A stretch of 64,000 nucleotides of DNA from NCBI GenBank assembly GCA_965217265.1, contig CBDCHP010000012.1, forward strand, positions 434,001 to 498,000, in the 5' to 3' direction. Position numbers and translations under genes: made by a program. This stretch comes from JAGRGG01 sp965217265 (GTDB lineage: Bacteria > Pseudomonadota > Alphaproteobacteria > Geminicoccales > Geminicoccaceae). Below, in pieces: positions 16,591 to 25,329 of this stretch (the stretch's first letter is position 1; each line of letters begins with the position of its first letter). The notes under the pieces were generated by a model. The model searched no databases. It was not told the DNA's origin and saw only the letters and a program-made list of their open reading frames with translations.

Positions 16591-17103
16591 ATGCCCGCCG
16601 CCCCGCCCCTTAAAGACCCGGTCTGCCTCGCCGCCGTCGCCGCCGCGCACGGGGTCAAGGGCGTGCTCAAGCTGCGCGCGTTCACCGAAGATCCGCTCGA
16701 CGTCGCCGCCTACGGGCCGCTCTACGACGAGGCCGGGAACGCCTACCCGGTGCGGGTGCTGCGCGGCGTCAAGGGCGGGGTCGTGGCCGAGTTGGGCGGG
16801 ATCGACGATCGCAATGCCGCCGAGGCGCTGCGCGGGCTGAGGCTCTACGTCCCGCGCGCGGCGCTGCCGGCGGCCGAGGACGACGAGTGGTACGCGACCG
16901 ACCTGATCGGGCTCGCCGTCGTCGCCCCCGACGGCACCGCGCTCGGCAAGGTGGCGGCGGTGCAGGACTACGGCGCCGGCGACGTGCTCGCCTGGCGCGA
17001 CGAGGCCGGCCGCGAGGGCATGGTCCCCTTCACCCGCGCCCACGTGCCCGAGGTCGATCTCAGCGCCGGGCGGCTCGTCGTCGCGGTGGAGGCGATCCCG
17101 TGA
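16591..17103 (+). CDS. rimM: Ribosome maturation factor
   Basis: RimM helps assemble the 30S head by binding S19. The 170-residue protein has the N-terminal barrel (VCLAAVAAAHGVKGVLKLRAF, then the EALRGLRLYVPRAALP segment) and a PRC-barrel C-terminal half (EWYATDLIGLAVVAPDGTAL, FTRAHVPEVDL). Its stop overlaps the GTG start of trmD (GTGA), so the two are probably co-translated. Confidence 0.95.
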   Translation: MPAAPPLKDPVCLAAVAAAHGVKGVLKLRAFTEDPLDVAAYGPLYDEAGNAYPVRVLRGVKGGVVAELGGIDDRNAAEALRGLRLYVPRAALPAAEDDEWYATDLIGLAVVAPDGTALGKVAAVQDYGAGDVLAWRDEAGREGMVPFTRAHVPEVDLSAGRLVVAVEAIP

Positions 17104-17885
17104 CGTTCCCCACGACGTTCGATGTCGGCGTGCTCACCATCTTCCCCGAGATGTTTCCGGGGCCGCTCGGTGCTTCGCTGCTCGGCAAGGCGCTGGCACG
17201 CGGCCTCTGGCGCCTCGACGCGACCGACCTGCGCGACTTCGCCGAGGACAAGCACCGCAGCGTCGACGACGCGCCGTTCGGCGGCGGGGCCGGCATGGTG
17301 ATGCGCCCCGACGTGGTCGCGGCCGCGATCGACGCCGCGGCGCCCGAGGCCGACCCCCGCCCCAAGGTCTATCTCAGCCCGCGCGGGCGGCGTTTCGACC
17401 AGCGCACCGCCGAGGCTTGGGCTTCGGGCCCCGGAATCGTGCTCCTCTGCGGCCGCTACGAGGGCGTCGACCAGCGGGTGATCGAGGCGCGCGGCTTTAG
17501 CGAGGTCTCGGCCGGCGACTTCGTCCTCACCGGCGGCGAGGTCGCGGCGATGCTGATGCTGGACGCGACGCTGCGCCTGCTTCCCGGCGTCGTCGGCGAC
17601 GAGGCGTCCTTGGCCGAGGAGAGCTTCGCCGACGGCCTGCTCGAATACCCGCACTACACGAGGCCGCAATCCTGGGAAGGGCGCGACGTGCCGGCGGTCC
17701 TCTTGTCGGGCCACCACGCCCGCATCGAGGCGTGGCGGCAAGCCGAGGCGCGCCGCGTCACCGCCGAGCGCCGCCCGGACCTCCTTTGCCGGGGCGCCGG
17801 CCCCCGGGGTGCCGGCATCGGCGCCACCACAGACCCCGGCGGCGCCAGACGCGCCGCCTCTTTGAGAGAAGGATCAAGCCCGTGA
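17100..17885 (+). CDS. trmD: tRNA (guanine(37)-N1)-methyltransferase
   Basis: TrmD methylates G37 of tRNAs reading CNN codons, preventing frameshifting. The SPOUT knot motifs LLCGRYEGVDQRVIE and SAGDFVLTGGEVAAMLMLDA are present, along with GGGAGMVMRPDVV and YPHYTRP. 261 residues from GTG at 17100 (overlaps rimM). The last ~25 residues after RRPDLL are Gly/Arg/Ala-rich and weakly conserved, and the frame continues until its TGA overlaps the rplS GTG. Confidence 0.96.
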   Translation: MTFPTTFDVGVLTIFPEMFPGPLGASLLGKALARGLWRLDATDLRDFAEDKHRSVDDAPFGGGAGMVMRPDVVAAAIDAAAPEADPRPKVYLSPRGRRFDQRTAEAWASGPGIVLLCGRYEGVDQRVIEARGFSEVSAGDFVLTGGEVAAMLMLDATLRLLPGVVGDEASLAEESFADGLLEYPHYTRPQSWEGRDVPAVLLSGHHARIEAWRQAEARRVTAERRPDLLCRGAGPRGAGIGATTDPGGARRAASLREGSSP

Positions 17886-18274
17886 ACGTCATCCAGCAGT
17901 TGGAGCACGAAGAGATCGCCCGGCTCGTCGAGGAGCGGGCCGTGCCCGAGTTTCGCGCCGGCGACACGCTGCGCGTCAACGTCAAGGTGATCGAGGGCAC
18001 GCGCGAGCGCGTCCAAGCGTTCGAGGGCGTGTGCATCGCGCGCCGCAACCGCGGCATCTCCTCCTCGTTCACCGTGCGCAAGATCTCGTACAGCGAGGGC
18101 GTCGAGCGCGTCTTCCCGCTCTACAGCCCGCGCATCGACAGCATCGACGTGGTCCGGCGCGGCAAGGTCCGGCGGGCGAAGCTCTACTATCTGCGCGGCC
18201 GCACCGGCAAGGCGGCGCGCATCGTCGAGCGCCGCGACGACCGCCCGCAGAAGAAGGCGACCGCCGCCGAGTAG
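17882..18274 (+). CDS. rplS: 50S ribosomal protein L19
   Basis: 130 residues with the L19 pattern FRAGDTLRVNVKVIEGTRER, FEGVCIARRNRGISSSFTVR and GVERVFPLYSPRIDSIDVVR. The start is GTG 17882 (VNVIQQLEHEEI, matching the family's MNxIxxLE start), overlapping the trmD stop and preceded by GAGAGAAGGA. A Lys/Arg-rich C-terminus follows. It is the last gene of the ffh-rplS cluster, 56 bp before leuC. Confidence 0.97.
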   Translation: MNVIQQLEHEEIARLVEERAVPEFRAGDTLRVNVKVIEGTRERVQAFEGVCIARRNRGISSSFTVRKISYSEGVERVFPLYSPRIDSIDVVRRGKVRRAKLYYLRGRTGKAARIVERRDDRPQKKATAAE

Positions 18275-18330
18275 GCGCTTCGGCCGCATCTTTGTTGATC
18301 GAGGACTATCGGGCGAAGGGAAGGCCGACG

Positions 18331-19732
<1,402 letters not shown>

Positions 19733-19734
<2 letters not shown>

Positions 19735-19880
19735 ATGCTTCGCATCCGCTGCGCGGGGCTTCTCTCTTTTTCTTTTTGCTAGTGTTAACGTAGGGGGCTA
19801 GCCGCAATGCCGAGGGCCAGCCTCGGACAAGAGCAAAAAAGAAAAGAGAAAAGCCCCGCGCAGCGGACGCGAAGCGTTCT
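19733..19880. repeat. Intergenic terminator-like inverted repeat, copy 5 (full)
   Basis: A full element between co-directional leuC and mtgA. The left arm begins inside the leuC stop (TGAATGCTTCGC) and the right arm ends GAAGCGTTC. Core is the GTGTTAACGTAGGGGGC type. The arm nearest mtgA abuts its apparent start codon, so the element forms the 5' leader of mtgA or even its first codons. Confidence 0.83.
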
Positions 19881-19881
19881 C

Positions 19882-20559
19882 TTGACCCAGCGCCGCCCCT
19901 TCAGGTGGCGCCGCTTCCTGTTCGGAGCGGCGGCGATCCTCCTCCTCTTTCCCCCGGCCCTCCTCGCCCTCTACCGCGTCGTGCCGCCGCCGGGCACGCC
20001 CTTGATGCTGATCCGCGCCGTTCAGGGCGAGGGGCTGGACTACCGCTTCGTGCCCTTGGGCGAGGTCGTGCCCGCCCTCGCGCGCTCGGTGATCGCGTCG
20101 GAGGACAATTTGTTCTGCCGCCACTGGGGCATCGACGTCGAGGCGCTGCGGGACGAGATCGAGCGGGCGATCGGCGGCGCCCGCCCGCGCGGGGCCAGCA
20201 CGATCACGCAGCAGACGGTGAAGAACCTCCTCCTCTGGCCCGGCCGCGACCTCGTGCGCAAGGCGATCGAGGCGTGGCTGGCGCCGCAGGCCGACCTGAT
20301 CCTGGGCAAGCGGCGCCTGCTCGAACTCTACCTCAATGTCGTCGAGTGGGCGCCGGGCGTCTACGGCGCCGAGGCCGCGGCCCGGCACCACTTCGCCAAG
20401 CCCGCCGCCGACCTCACCCAGAGCGAGGCGGCCCGCCTCGCCGTCGTCCTCCCCAACCCGCTCGGGTGGAGCCCGAAGGGCGACTACGCCGCCAAGCGTG
20501 CTCGTACGATCCAAAAGCGCGTCGGGCAGTTGGGGCCGCTCCTGGATTGTGCGCCCTGA
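19882..20559 (+). CDS. mtgA: Monofunctional biosynthetic peptidoglycan transglycosylase
   Basis: MtgA polymerises lipid II into glycan strands. A transmembrane anchor (FLFGAAAILLLFPPALLALY) precedes the GT51 domain with SVIASEDNLFCRHWGIDVEAL (catalytic Glu in SED), RGASTITQQTVKNL and LYLNVVEWAPGVYGAEAAA. About 225 residues. The start is uncertain: TTG at 19882 fits best, but there is no clear ribosome site and the frame is open upstream to an ATG at 19807 inside the repeat. Downstream is a split repeat and a convergent SDR gene. Confidence 0.9.
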   Translation: MTQRRPFRWRRFLFGAAAILLLFPPALLALYRVVPPPGTPLMLIRAVQGEGLDYRFVPLGEVVPALARSVIASEDNLFCRHWGIDVEALRDEIERAIGGARPRGASTITQQTVKNLLLWPGRDLVRKAIEAWLAPQADLILGKRRLLELYLNVVEWAPGVYGAEAAARHHFAKPAADLTQSEAARLAVVLPNPLGWSPKGDYAAKRARTIQKRVGQLGPLLDCAP

Positions 20560-21000
20560 ACGCTTCGCGTCCGCTGACGCGGGCTTTTTCTCTTCTTTTT
20601 TGCCAGTGTTAACGCAGGTGGCCGGTCGCGGCGCCGAGGGTCAGCTTCGGGCGCTTGAAGACGCCCTTCACGGGCAACGCTCACGGCCGCCCTGGACCCC
20701 CGATCGAGTCGGGGGTGACAACATTTGAGCGTGTTGGGGCGAAGTTCCTCTTTCCTTGGTCGGTGACTACCTCGGCCGTCCACACCGCCTCCTTGTCACC
20801 CCCGACCTGATGGGGGTCCAGGGTGGCCGGACTCCTCTGCTTCCAACAGGTTGTTGGCGCTTTATCGGTGGACGTGTTTCACGGATAAACAGGCTTTTTT
20901 ACAACTCTGTCCCCGAACTGCCTCAATGCTCAAGCCAGCCCCGGCCAAAGTTACGAAAAAGAAGAGAAAAAGCCCGCGCGGCAGCGCACGCGCAGCGCTC
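20558..21000. repeat. Intergenic terminator-like inverted repeat, copy 6, split by a REP module
   Basis: A 440 bp gene-free stretch between convergent mtgA and the SDR gene. The left arm and half-core are at 20558-20650 (GTGTTAACGCAGG type) and the right half-core and arm are at 20925-21000 (CAGCCCCGGCCAAAGTT type). The ~275 bp between them hold an inverted pair of REP-like palindromes and no gene. It looks like a normal element interrupted by later insertion, or two half-elements of different core type. Confidence 0.7.
20691..20822. repeat. Inverted pair of REP-like palindromes (REP1)
   Basis: REP1a (20691-20721) reads CCTGGACCCCCGATCGAGTC then GGGGGTGACAA. REP1b (20793-20822) is the inverse TTGTCACCCCCGACCTGATG then GGGGTCCAGG. 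These match the CCTGGATCCCCGATC-type palindromes common in alphaproteobacteria and recur at 47014-47105 and 54749-54781 in this window. The flank GGTGGCCGGACTC also recurs. Confidence 0.8.
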
Positions 21001-21769
21001 AAGCCCCCTGCCCCCAGTTCATCGTCAGCCCGCCGTCGATGGTGAAGGTCTGGCCGGTGACGTAGGCCGCGTCGTCCGAGGCGAGGTAGACGGCGAGACC
21101 GGCCACCTCTTCCGGCTGGCCCGGCCGCTTGAGCGGGATGTTGGGCAGTTCGCGCGCGCGTGTCTCGGGGTCGTCGAGGCGGGCTTGGGTCAGGGGCGTG
21201 GCGATCATGCCGGGGGCGATGTTGTTGACCGTGATGCCCATCGGCGCCAGTTCGAGGCTGAGCGTGCGCATCAGCGTGCGCACCCCGCCCTTGGCGGCAC
21301 CGTAGGCGGCGTCGTTCGGGGTCGGGATCTGCTCGTGCACCGAGCTGACGTTGAGCAGCCGCCCGCCGCCGGCCTCTCTGCGCGCCTTGATGAAGGCGCG
21401 GGCGCATAAGTAGACGCCGGTCAGGTTGACGCGGATCACGCGCTCCCAACCTTCGAGGTTGAGGTCGGCGAGCGGCCCTTTATGGTTCTCGATGCCGGCG
21501 TTGTTGACGAGGATGTCGGGCACCCCCAGTTGCGTTCGCGTTTGCTCGAACAGGTCCGCCACCGAAGCCTGGTCGCCGACATCGACTTGCGTCGCGAAGC
21601 CCCTGCTCCCCGCCGCCTCGACCGTGCGCAGCGTCTCGTCGGCGCCGGCGCGGTCGCTGTGGCAGGTGACGGCGACGGCGGCGCCCTCCCCCGCGAACGC
21701 GACGGCGATCGCCCGGCCGATGCCGCTGTCGGAGCCGGTGACGATCGCGGTCTTGCCCTTCAGGCGCAT
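20999..21769 (-). CDS. SDR-family oxidoreductase (glucose 1-dehydrogenase-like)
   Basis: A 256-residue classical short-chain dehydrogenase. The NAD(P) motif TGSDSGIGRA is near residue 11, followed by NNAGIE, the catalytic Ser in LLNVSSVHEQIP and YGAAK (Tyr-x3-Lys). The C-terminal GGLTMNWGQGA resembles glucose 1-dehydrogenase and related sugar dehydrogenases. The substrate cannot be assigned. Single gene; ATG at 21769, with 72 bp separating it from the CaCA exchanger gene, also on the minus strand. Confidence 0.88.
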   Translation of the reverse strand: MRLKGKTAIVTGSDSGIGRAIAVAFAGEGAAVAVTCHSDRAGADETLRTVEAAGSRGFATQVDVGDQASVADLFEQTRTQLGVPDILVNNAGIENHKGPLADLNLEGWERVIRVNLTGVYLCARAFIKARREAGGGRLLNVSSVHEQIPTPNDAAYGAAKGGVRTLMRTLSLELAPMGITVNNIAPGMIATPLTQARLDDPETRARELPNIPLKRPGQPEEVAGLAVYLASDDAAYVTGQTFTIDGGLTMNWGQGA

Positions 21770-21841
21770 GGGCTCTTCCTCCTATCGTTCGACGACCGCA
21801 ACGGACCGGCGGCGCGCACGTTCCAAAGTGCTCGATCACGT

Positions 21842-22870
21842 CTAGACGAACAAGAGGACGGCCGAGACGGCGTAGAGGGCCAGCACGAGCACGCTCTCGA
21901 AGCCGATATGGGCGGGACCGGCGCGCTGGCGGCGCAGCATGCCTAAGAGCAGGATGCCCGTCATCAGAACCGCGATCAGTGCCGTGAACGTGTTGTCCGG
22001 CGTGAAGGCGTGGTAGATCGAGCCCTCACGGTAGAACACGTCGGCGGCGGCGAGGAAGAGGACCTCGAACGCGTTGCCGCCGATGATGTCGCCGACGGCG
22101 AGGCTGACGGCCCCGATACGAACGGCCGCGACCGCGGTGACGAGTTCGGGCAGCGAGTTGGCGATGGCGGTGAAGAGCGTGCCGAACGCGGTCTCGGAGA
22201 TCGCGAGTTCATCGACCAGGGCCATGCTCGTCTCGCCGATCAGCCAGCCCGAGACCGCCGTCGCGGCGGCAAGACCGCCGAACCACGTCCACAAGCGGCG
22301 CGTCGTCTCCGGGTGGTCGGCGCCCTCGTCCACCTCGCTGCGCGTTTCCGGGGTCTGCTTCGGCTTCCACATCGGCTCGTCCTTGACCGCACTGAGCAGG
22401 TGCAGGCCGAAGCCGTAGCCGATCGGCAGGATCAGCGTCACCGGATGAACGCCGAGGTAGGTCCACTCATGCGCGCTGCCGGCGAGCAGCGGCAGGGTCA
22501 GAAGCGAGACGAGCAAGGTGCCCTGCGTCAGCCCCGTCACCGAGGCCGCGGCGTGTTCGAGGTTGGCGCGGCGATAGACGAGGTCGGCGACCGCGATGAA
22601 GGCGGTCTGCGCCGTGAGACCGCCGACCGCGTTGCCGATCGCCAGTTGCGCGTGGCCCCCGGCCGCCGTTGTCATCGAGGTGATCGCGCCGGGCAGCGAG
22701 GTGCTGGCGCCGATGAAGAGGGCCCCCGCGATCACCTCGCCCATGCCGGTGCGGTCGGCGAGCTTATCGGCGATGCCGGCGAGCTTGGTGCCGGCGAGCC
22801 CGATCACGGCGGCGGCGGCGAGGAACAGGCCGATGAGCACCGGCAGCGAGAGGACGGCGATGTCCGGCAC
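21842..22870 (-). CDS. CaCA-family cation exchanger (Na+/Ca2+ exchanger-like)
   Basis: A 342-residue membrane protein with about ten helices. The two inverted alpha-repeats that form the ion site are clear: GALFIGASTSLPGAITSM with AIGNAVGG in the first half and TLFTAIANSLPELVTAVAAV with VGDIIGGNAFEV in the second. A hydrophilic acidic loop (TPETRSEVDEGADHPETT, around residue 180) separates the halves, as in the family. The cation preference is not readable from sequence. Confidence 0.88.
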   Translation of the reverse strand: MPDIAVLSLPVLIGLFLAAAAVIGLAGTKLAGIADKLADRTGMGEVIAGALFIGASTSLPGAITSMTTAAGGHAQLAIGNAVGGLTAQTAFIAVADLVYRRANLEHAAASVTGLTQGTLLVSLLTLPLLAGSAHEWTYLGVHPVTLILPIGYGFGLHLLSAVKDEPMWKPKQTPETRSEVDEGADHPETTRRLWTWFGGLAAATAVSGWLIGETSMALVDELAISETAFGTLFTAIANSLPELVTAVAAVRIGAVSLAVGDIIGGNAFEVLFLAAADVFYREGSIYHAFTPDNTFTALIAVLMTGILLLGMLRRQRAGPAHIGFESVLVLALYAVSAVLLFV

Positions 22871-22884
22871 GGGGACGCGCTAGA

Positions 22885-23088
22885 TCAGCGGCGCACGCGG
22901 CGGTAGGCGGTCGCGATCGCGGCGGCGGCGGCACCCCCCGCCAGCAGGACGAGGAGGACGGCGATGCCGATCCCGCCCAGGACCCCCTCCAGCGTGTCCC
23001 AGAACCCGAAGGTCGCGACCATGAGGATGAGCAGAACGACGATGAGTAGCGGCAAGACGATGACCCACTTTTGCTGGCAAGGAAGCAC
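22885..23088 (-). CDS. Small hydrophobic membrane protein (hypothetical)
   Basis: A 67-residue frame with two strong hydrophobic segments (VIVLPLLIVVLLILMVATFG and GIGIAVLLVLLAGGAAAAAIA) and a basic C-terminus (YRRVRR). It sits 14 bp upstream of the CaCA exchanger on the same strand. I do not recognise it. The membrane-like pattern makes it more credible than the overlapping Arg-rich frame, but it could still be non-coding. Confidence 0.5.
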   Translation of the reverse strand: MLPCQQKWVIVLPLLIVVLLILMVATFGFWDTLEGVLGGIGIAVLLVLLAGGAAAAAIATAYRRVRR

Positions 23089-23178
23089 GACGCCAGGGTT
23101 AAGAGGACGCCTTGCCGGTTGTTCCCAGATTGGCCGCGACCTTGCGGCCGAGCGTGGGCCGAGAGACGCCGAGCGCGC

Positions 23179-23706
23179 TCAAGCCGGCCAGTAGTAGGCG
23201 ACCTCGTGCAGGCGCTGGCCGCCGAGCGTGAGGTCGCCCTCGGCGCTGAGCTTGCCGCCGAGGCGCTCGTAGAAGCGGCGGGCGTTGGCGTTCGAGGCCA
23301 GGACCCAGACGACGCAGTCCGAGCGGCCGCGCCTGGCCAGTTCGTAGTGGCAGGCGTCGAACAGGGCACGGCCGAGGCCGATGCCCTGGTAGGCCGGCAG
23401 GAGGTAGAGGACGTAGATCTCGCCCTCGGCGGCGCCCGGCCGGCGCGAGCGGCCGCCGCTCGCGATCCCGACGACGCGATCGCCGAACAACGCGACGAAG
23501 CTCCAGCCGCGCGCGGCGAAGATGTGCCGCCACTGGCGCTCGAACGCGGCCTCGTTCAGACTGTCGAGGTAGTCGTCGCCGATCTGGCCGCGGTAGGTGG
23601 CGCGCCAGCTCTCAAGGTGGACCGTCGCCATCGCCCGCGCGTCGCGCGGTCCGGCGCGCCGGACGACGAGGCTCTGACCCGGCGGGGCGGACGGCAGCCA
23701 CAGCAT
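23179..23706 (-). CDS. GNAT-family N-acetyltransferase
   Basis: A 175-residue protein with the GNAT fold: LVVRRAGPRDARAMATVHLE at the N-terminus, the acetyl-CoA motif A YVLYLLPAYQGIGLGRALFD (Q/R-x-x-G-x-G/A) and the motif B region VLASNANARRFYERLGG. ATG at 23706 has a GGGAGGG ribosome site. The frame stays open upstream without conserved sequence. The target substrate is unknown. The 265 bp upstream to chaN hold no visible gene. Confidence 0.87.
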   Translation of the reverse strand: MLWLPSAPPGQSLVVRRAGPRDARAMATVHLESWRATYRGQIGDDYLDSLNEAAFERQWRHIFAARGWSFVALFGDRVVGIASGGRSRRPGAAEGEIYVLYLLPAYQGIGLGRALFDACHYELARRGRSDCVVWVLASNANARRFYERLGGKLSAEGDLTLGGQRLHEVAYYWPA

Positions 23707-23971
23707 GATCGAACCCTCCCTTGAAGCCCTTGGAGTTGGCGACCCGCGTCGCGCGCACCATGAAACACCGCATCGGGCGGCGTCGCAAGCCGGCTGCGTC
23801 GACAGCATAGCATATTCGGGCGGGGCGATCGAGAAACCACGGCGAGACAGGGGGCGTCGGGGCGGATGATGATGGGGGGTCAATTCGTCTCTCTTGCAGC
23901 GCCGCTTGGCAAGCCTATTAAGATGACGGCGCGGCCTCTTCTACTCGAACGCGAACTTTGGAGCCTTGTCG

Positions 23972-24931
23972 ATGCGCCACCTCGTTGTTCTCAGCGCCCT
24001 CTTGCTGCTCGGTTGCGGCGGCGAGCGCGAGCGGTGGATCGAAACGCACGGGCGCGACGACCCCGACCTCGGCGCCATCGTCGAGGTCGCGACCGGCGCG
24101 AGGCTCGGCGAGGCGGCGCTTCTCGACCGTCTGCGCGCGGCCGACTTCGTCCTCTTGGGCGAGAAGCACGACAACGCCGACCACCACGCCCTCCAGGCGC
24201 GCGTGACGCGAGAACTGGGGCCGGAACTCTCGGCCGTGGTCTTCGAGCAGATGTCGACCGACCAGCAGGGCGCCATCGTCGATTACCTCCGCGCCCACCC
24301 GAACGACGCGGCCGGCCTCGGCGCGGCGCTCGACTGGCAGACGAGCGGCTGGCCCGACTGGGCGCTCTACGCCCCGATCGCCGACGCGGCCTTGGACGAG
24401 GGGGCCGAGATCGTCGCCGGCAACTTGCCGGGGGCCGAGGTTGGCGGTGCCATCGGCCGCGGCCTGGACGGGCTTCCCGCCGCCCTCGTTCGACGCGGCG
24501 GGCTGGACGCGCCCCTGGCCCCGGATCTGCAGGCCGACTTGATGAACGAACTGTTCGATTCGCACTGCGGCTACGCGCCGATGGCGAGTTTGGGCAACAT
24601 GGCGCTCGTCCAGCGCGCCCGCGACGCGCGCATGGCCGACCGGCTGGCCAAGACCGTCGGCAAGGGGTTGGCCGTCCTGATCGCCGGCACCGGCCACGTC
24701 CGGGTCGATCGCGGCGTGCCGCTCTACCTCGCCCAACTGGCGCCCCGACGCACCGCCTTGAGCCTCGCCTTCGTCGAGGTCCAAGACGGCATCGAGGACG
24801 AGATCGCCGCCATGCCCTACGACTACGTCTGGCTGACGCCGGGCCACGACGCGCCGGACCACGACCCGTGCGAGGGGCTCAAGGAGCAGTTCGAGGGGAC
24901 GGCGATCGAGAAGGTCTCGGCCACACCTTGA
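23972..24931 (+). CDS. ChaN-family heme-binding lipoprotein
   Basis: A 319-residue ChaN/EreA-like protein. A lipobox (LLLLGCGG) predicts lipid attachment. Family motifs include DFVLLGEKHDNADHHALQ, the VVFEQMSTDQQ strand and IAGTGHVRVDRGVPLYL. ChaN homologues bind heme and are tied to iron uptake, but the biochemical role is unsettled. ATG at 23972 with GGAG nine nt upstream is preferred to the TTG at 23966. Convergent with the response-regulator gene downstream. Confidence 0.85.
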   Translation: MRHLVVLSALLLLGCGGERERWIETHGRDDPDLGAIVEVATGARLGEAALLDRLRAADFVLLGEKHDNADHHALQARVTRELGPELSAVVFEQMSTDQQGAIVDYLRAHPNDAAGLGAALDWQTSGWPDWALYAPIADAALDEGAEIVAGNLPGAEVGGAIGRGLDGLPAALVRRGGLDAPLAPDLQADLMNELFDSHCGYAPMASLGNMALVQRARDARMADRLAKTVGKGLAVLIAGTGHVRVDRGVPLYLAQLAPRRTALSLAFVEVQDGIEDEIAAMPYDYVWLTPGHDAPDHDPCEGLKEQFEGTAIEKVSATP

Positions 24932-24951
24932 GGACGCGGGCGCGCGCCCGC

Positions 24952-25329
24952 TTAGGCCTTGATCTTGAAGTGCGCACGGACCGCCTTCTCGACGTCCGCC
25001 CCCTTGACCGGCTTGACGAGGAAGGGGCGCTCGCGGTGCGCCTCGGGCAGGGCGCCCCTGCCGTAGCCCGAGGTGACGACGAAGGGGATGTTCAAAGCAC
25101 CCAAGGCGTCCGCCACGGCCGTGGCGCGCTCGCCGCGCAGGTTCATGTCGAGGAAGGCGCCGTCGATGTCGGGATCACGCTGCAAGAGGTCGAGCGCGTC
25201 GGCGACCGATCCGGCCGGGCCCAGGACGATCAACCCCATCTCGATCAGCGCGTCCTCGAGATCCATCGCAATCAGCGGCTCGTCCTCGACGAGCAGGACC
25301 CGCAAGGCCCGGCTTTGCGGCATGTTCAT
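24952..25329 (-). CDS. Single-domain response regulator
   Basis: A 125-residue receiver domain only: LRVLLVEDEPLIAMDLEDAL at the N-terminus (acidic pocket), phosphoacceptor Asp in GAFLDMNLRGE, Thr/Ser in FVVTSGYG and Lys in FLVKPV. No output domain. ATG at 25329 overlaps the stop of the sensor kinase gene (ATGA), so it is almost certainly a partner of that kinase. Single-domain receivers next to HWE/HisKA_2 kinases are common in alphaproteobacteria. Confidence 0.92.
   Translation of the reverse strand: MNMPQSRALRVLLVEDEPLIAMDLEDALIEMGLIVLGPAGSVADALDLLQRDPDIDGAFLDMNLRGERATAVADALGALNIPFVVTSGYGRGALPEAHRERPFLVKPVKGADVEKAVRAHFKIKA

Noticed and set aside
20691..20822. REP pair as a CRISPR fragment
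   Set aside because: Only two inverted units, palindromic, no regular spacers and no cas genes anywhere in the window.
22880..23080. A small Arg/His-rich frame overlapping the hydrophobic 67-residue gene
   Set aside because: Composition is that of a shifted shadow; the hydrophobic frame has two credible membrane helices.
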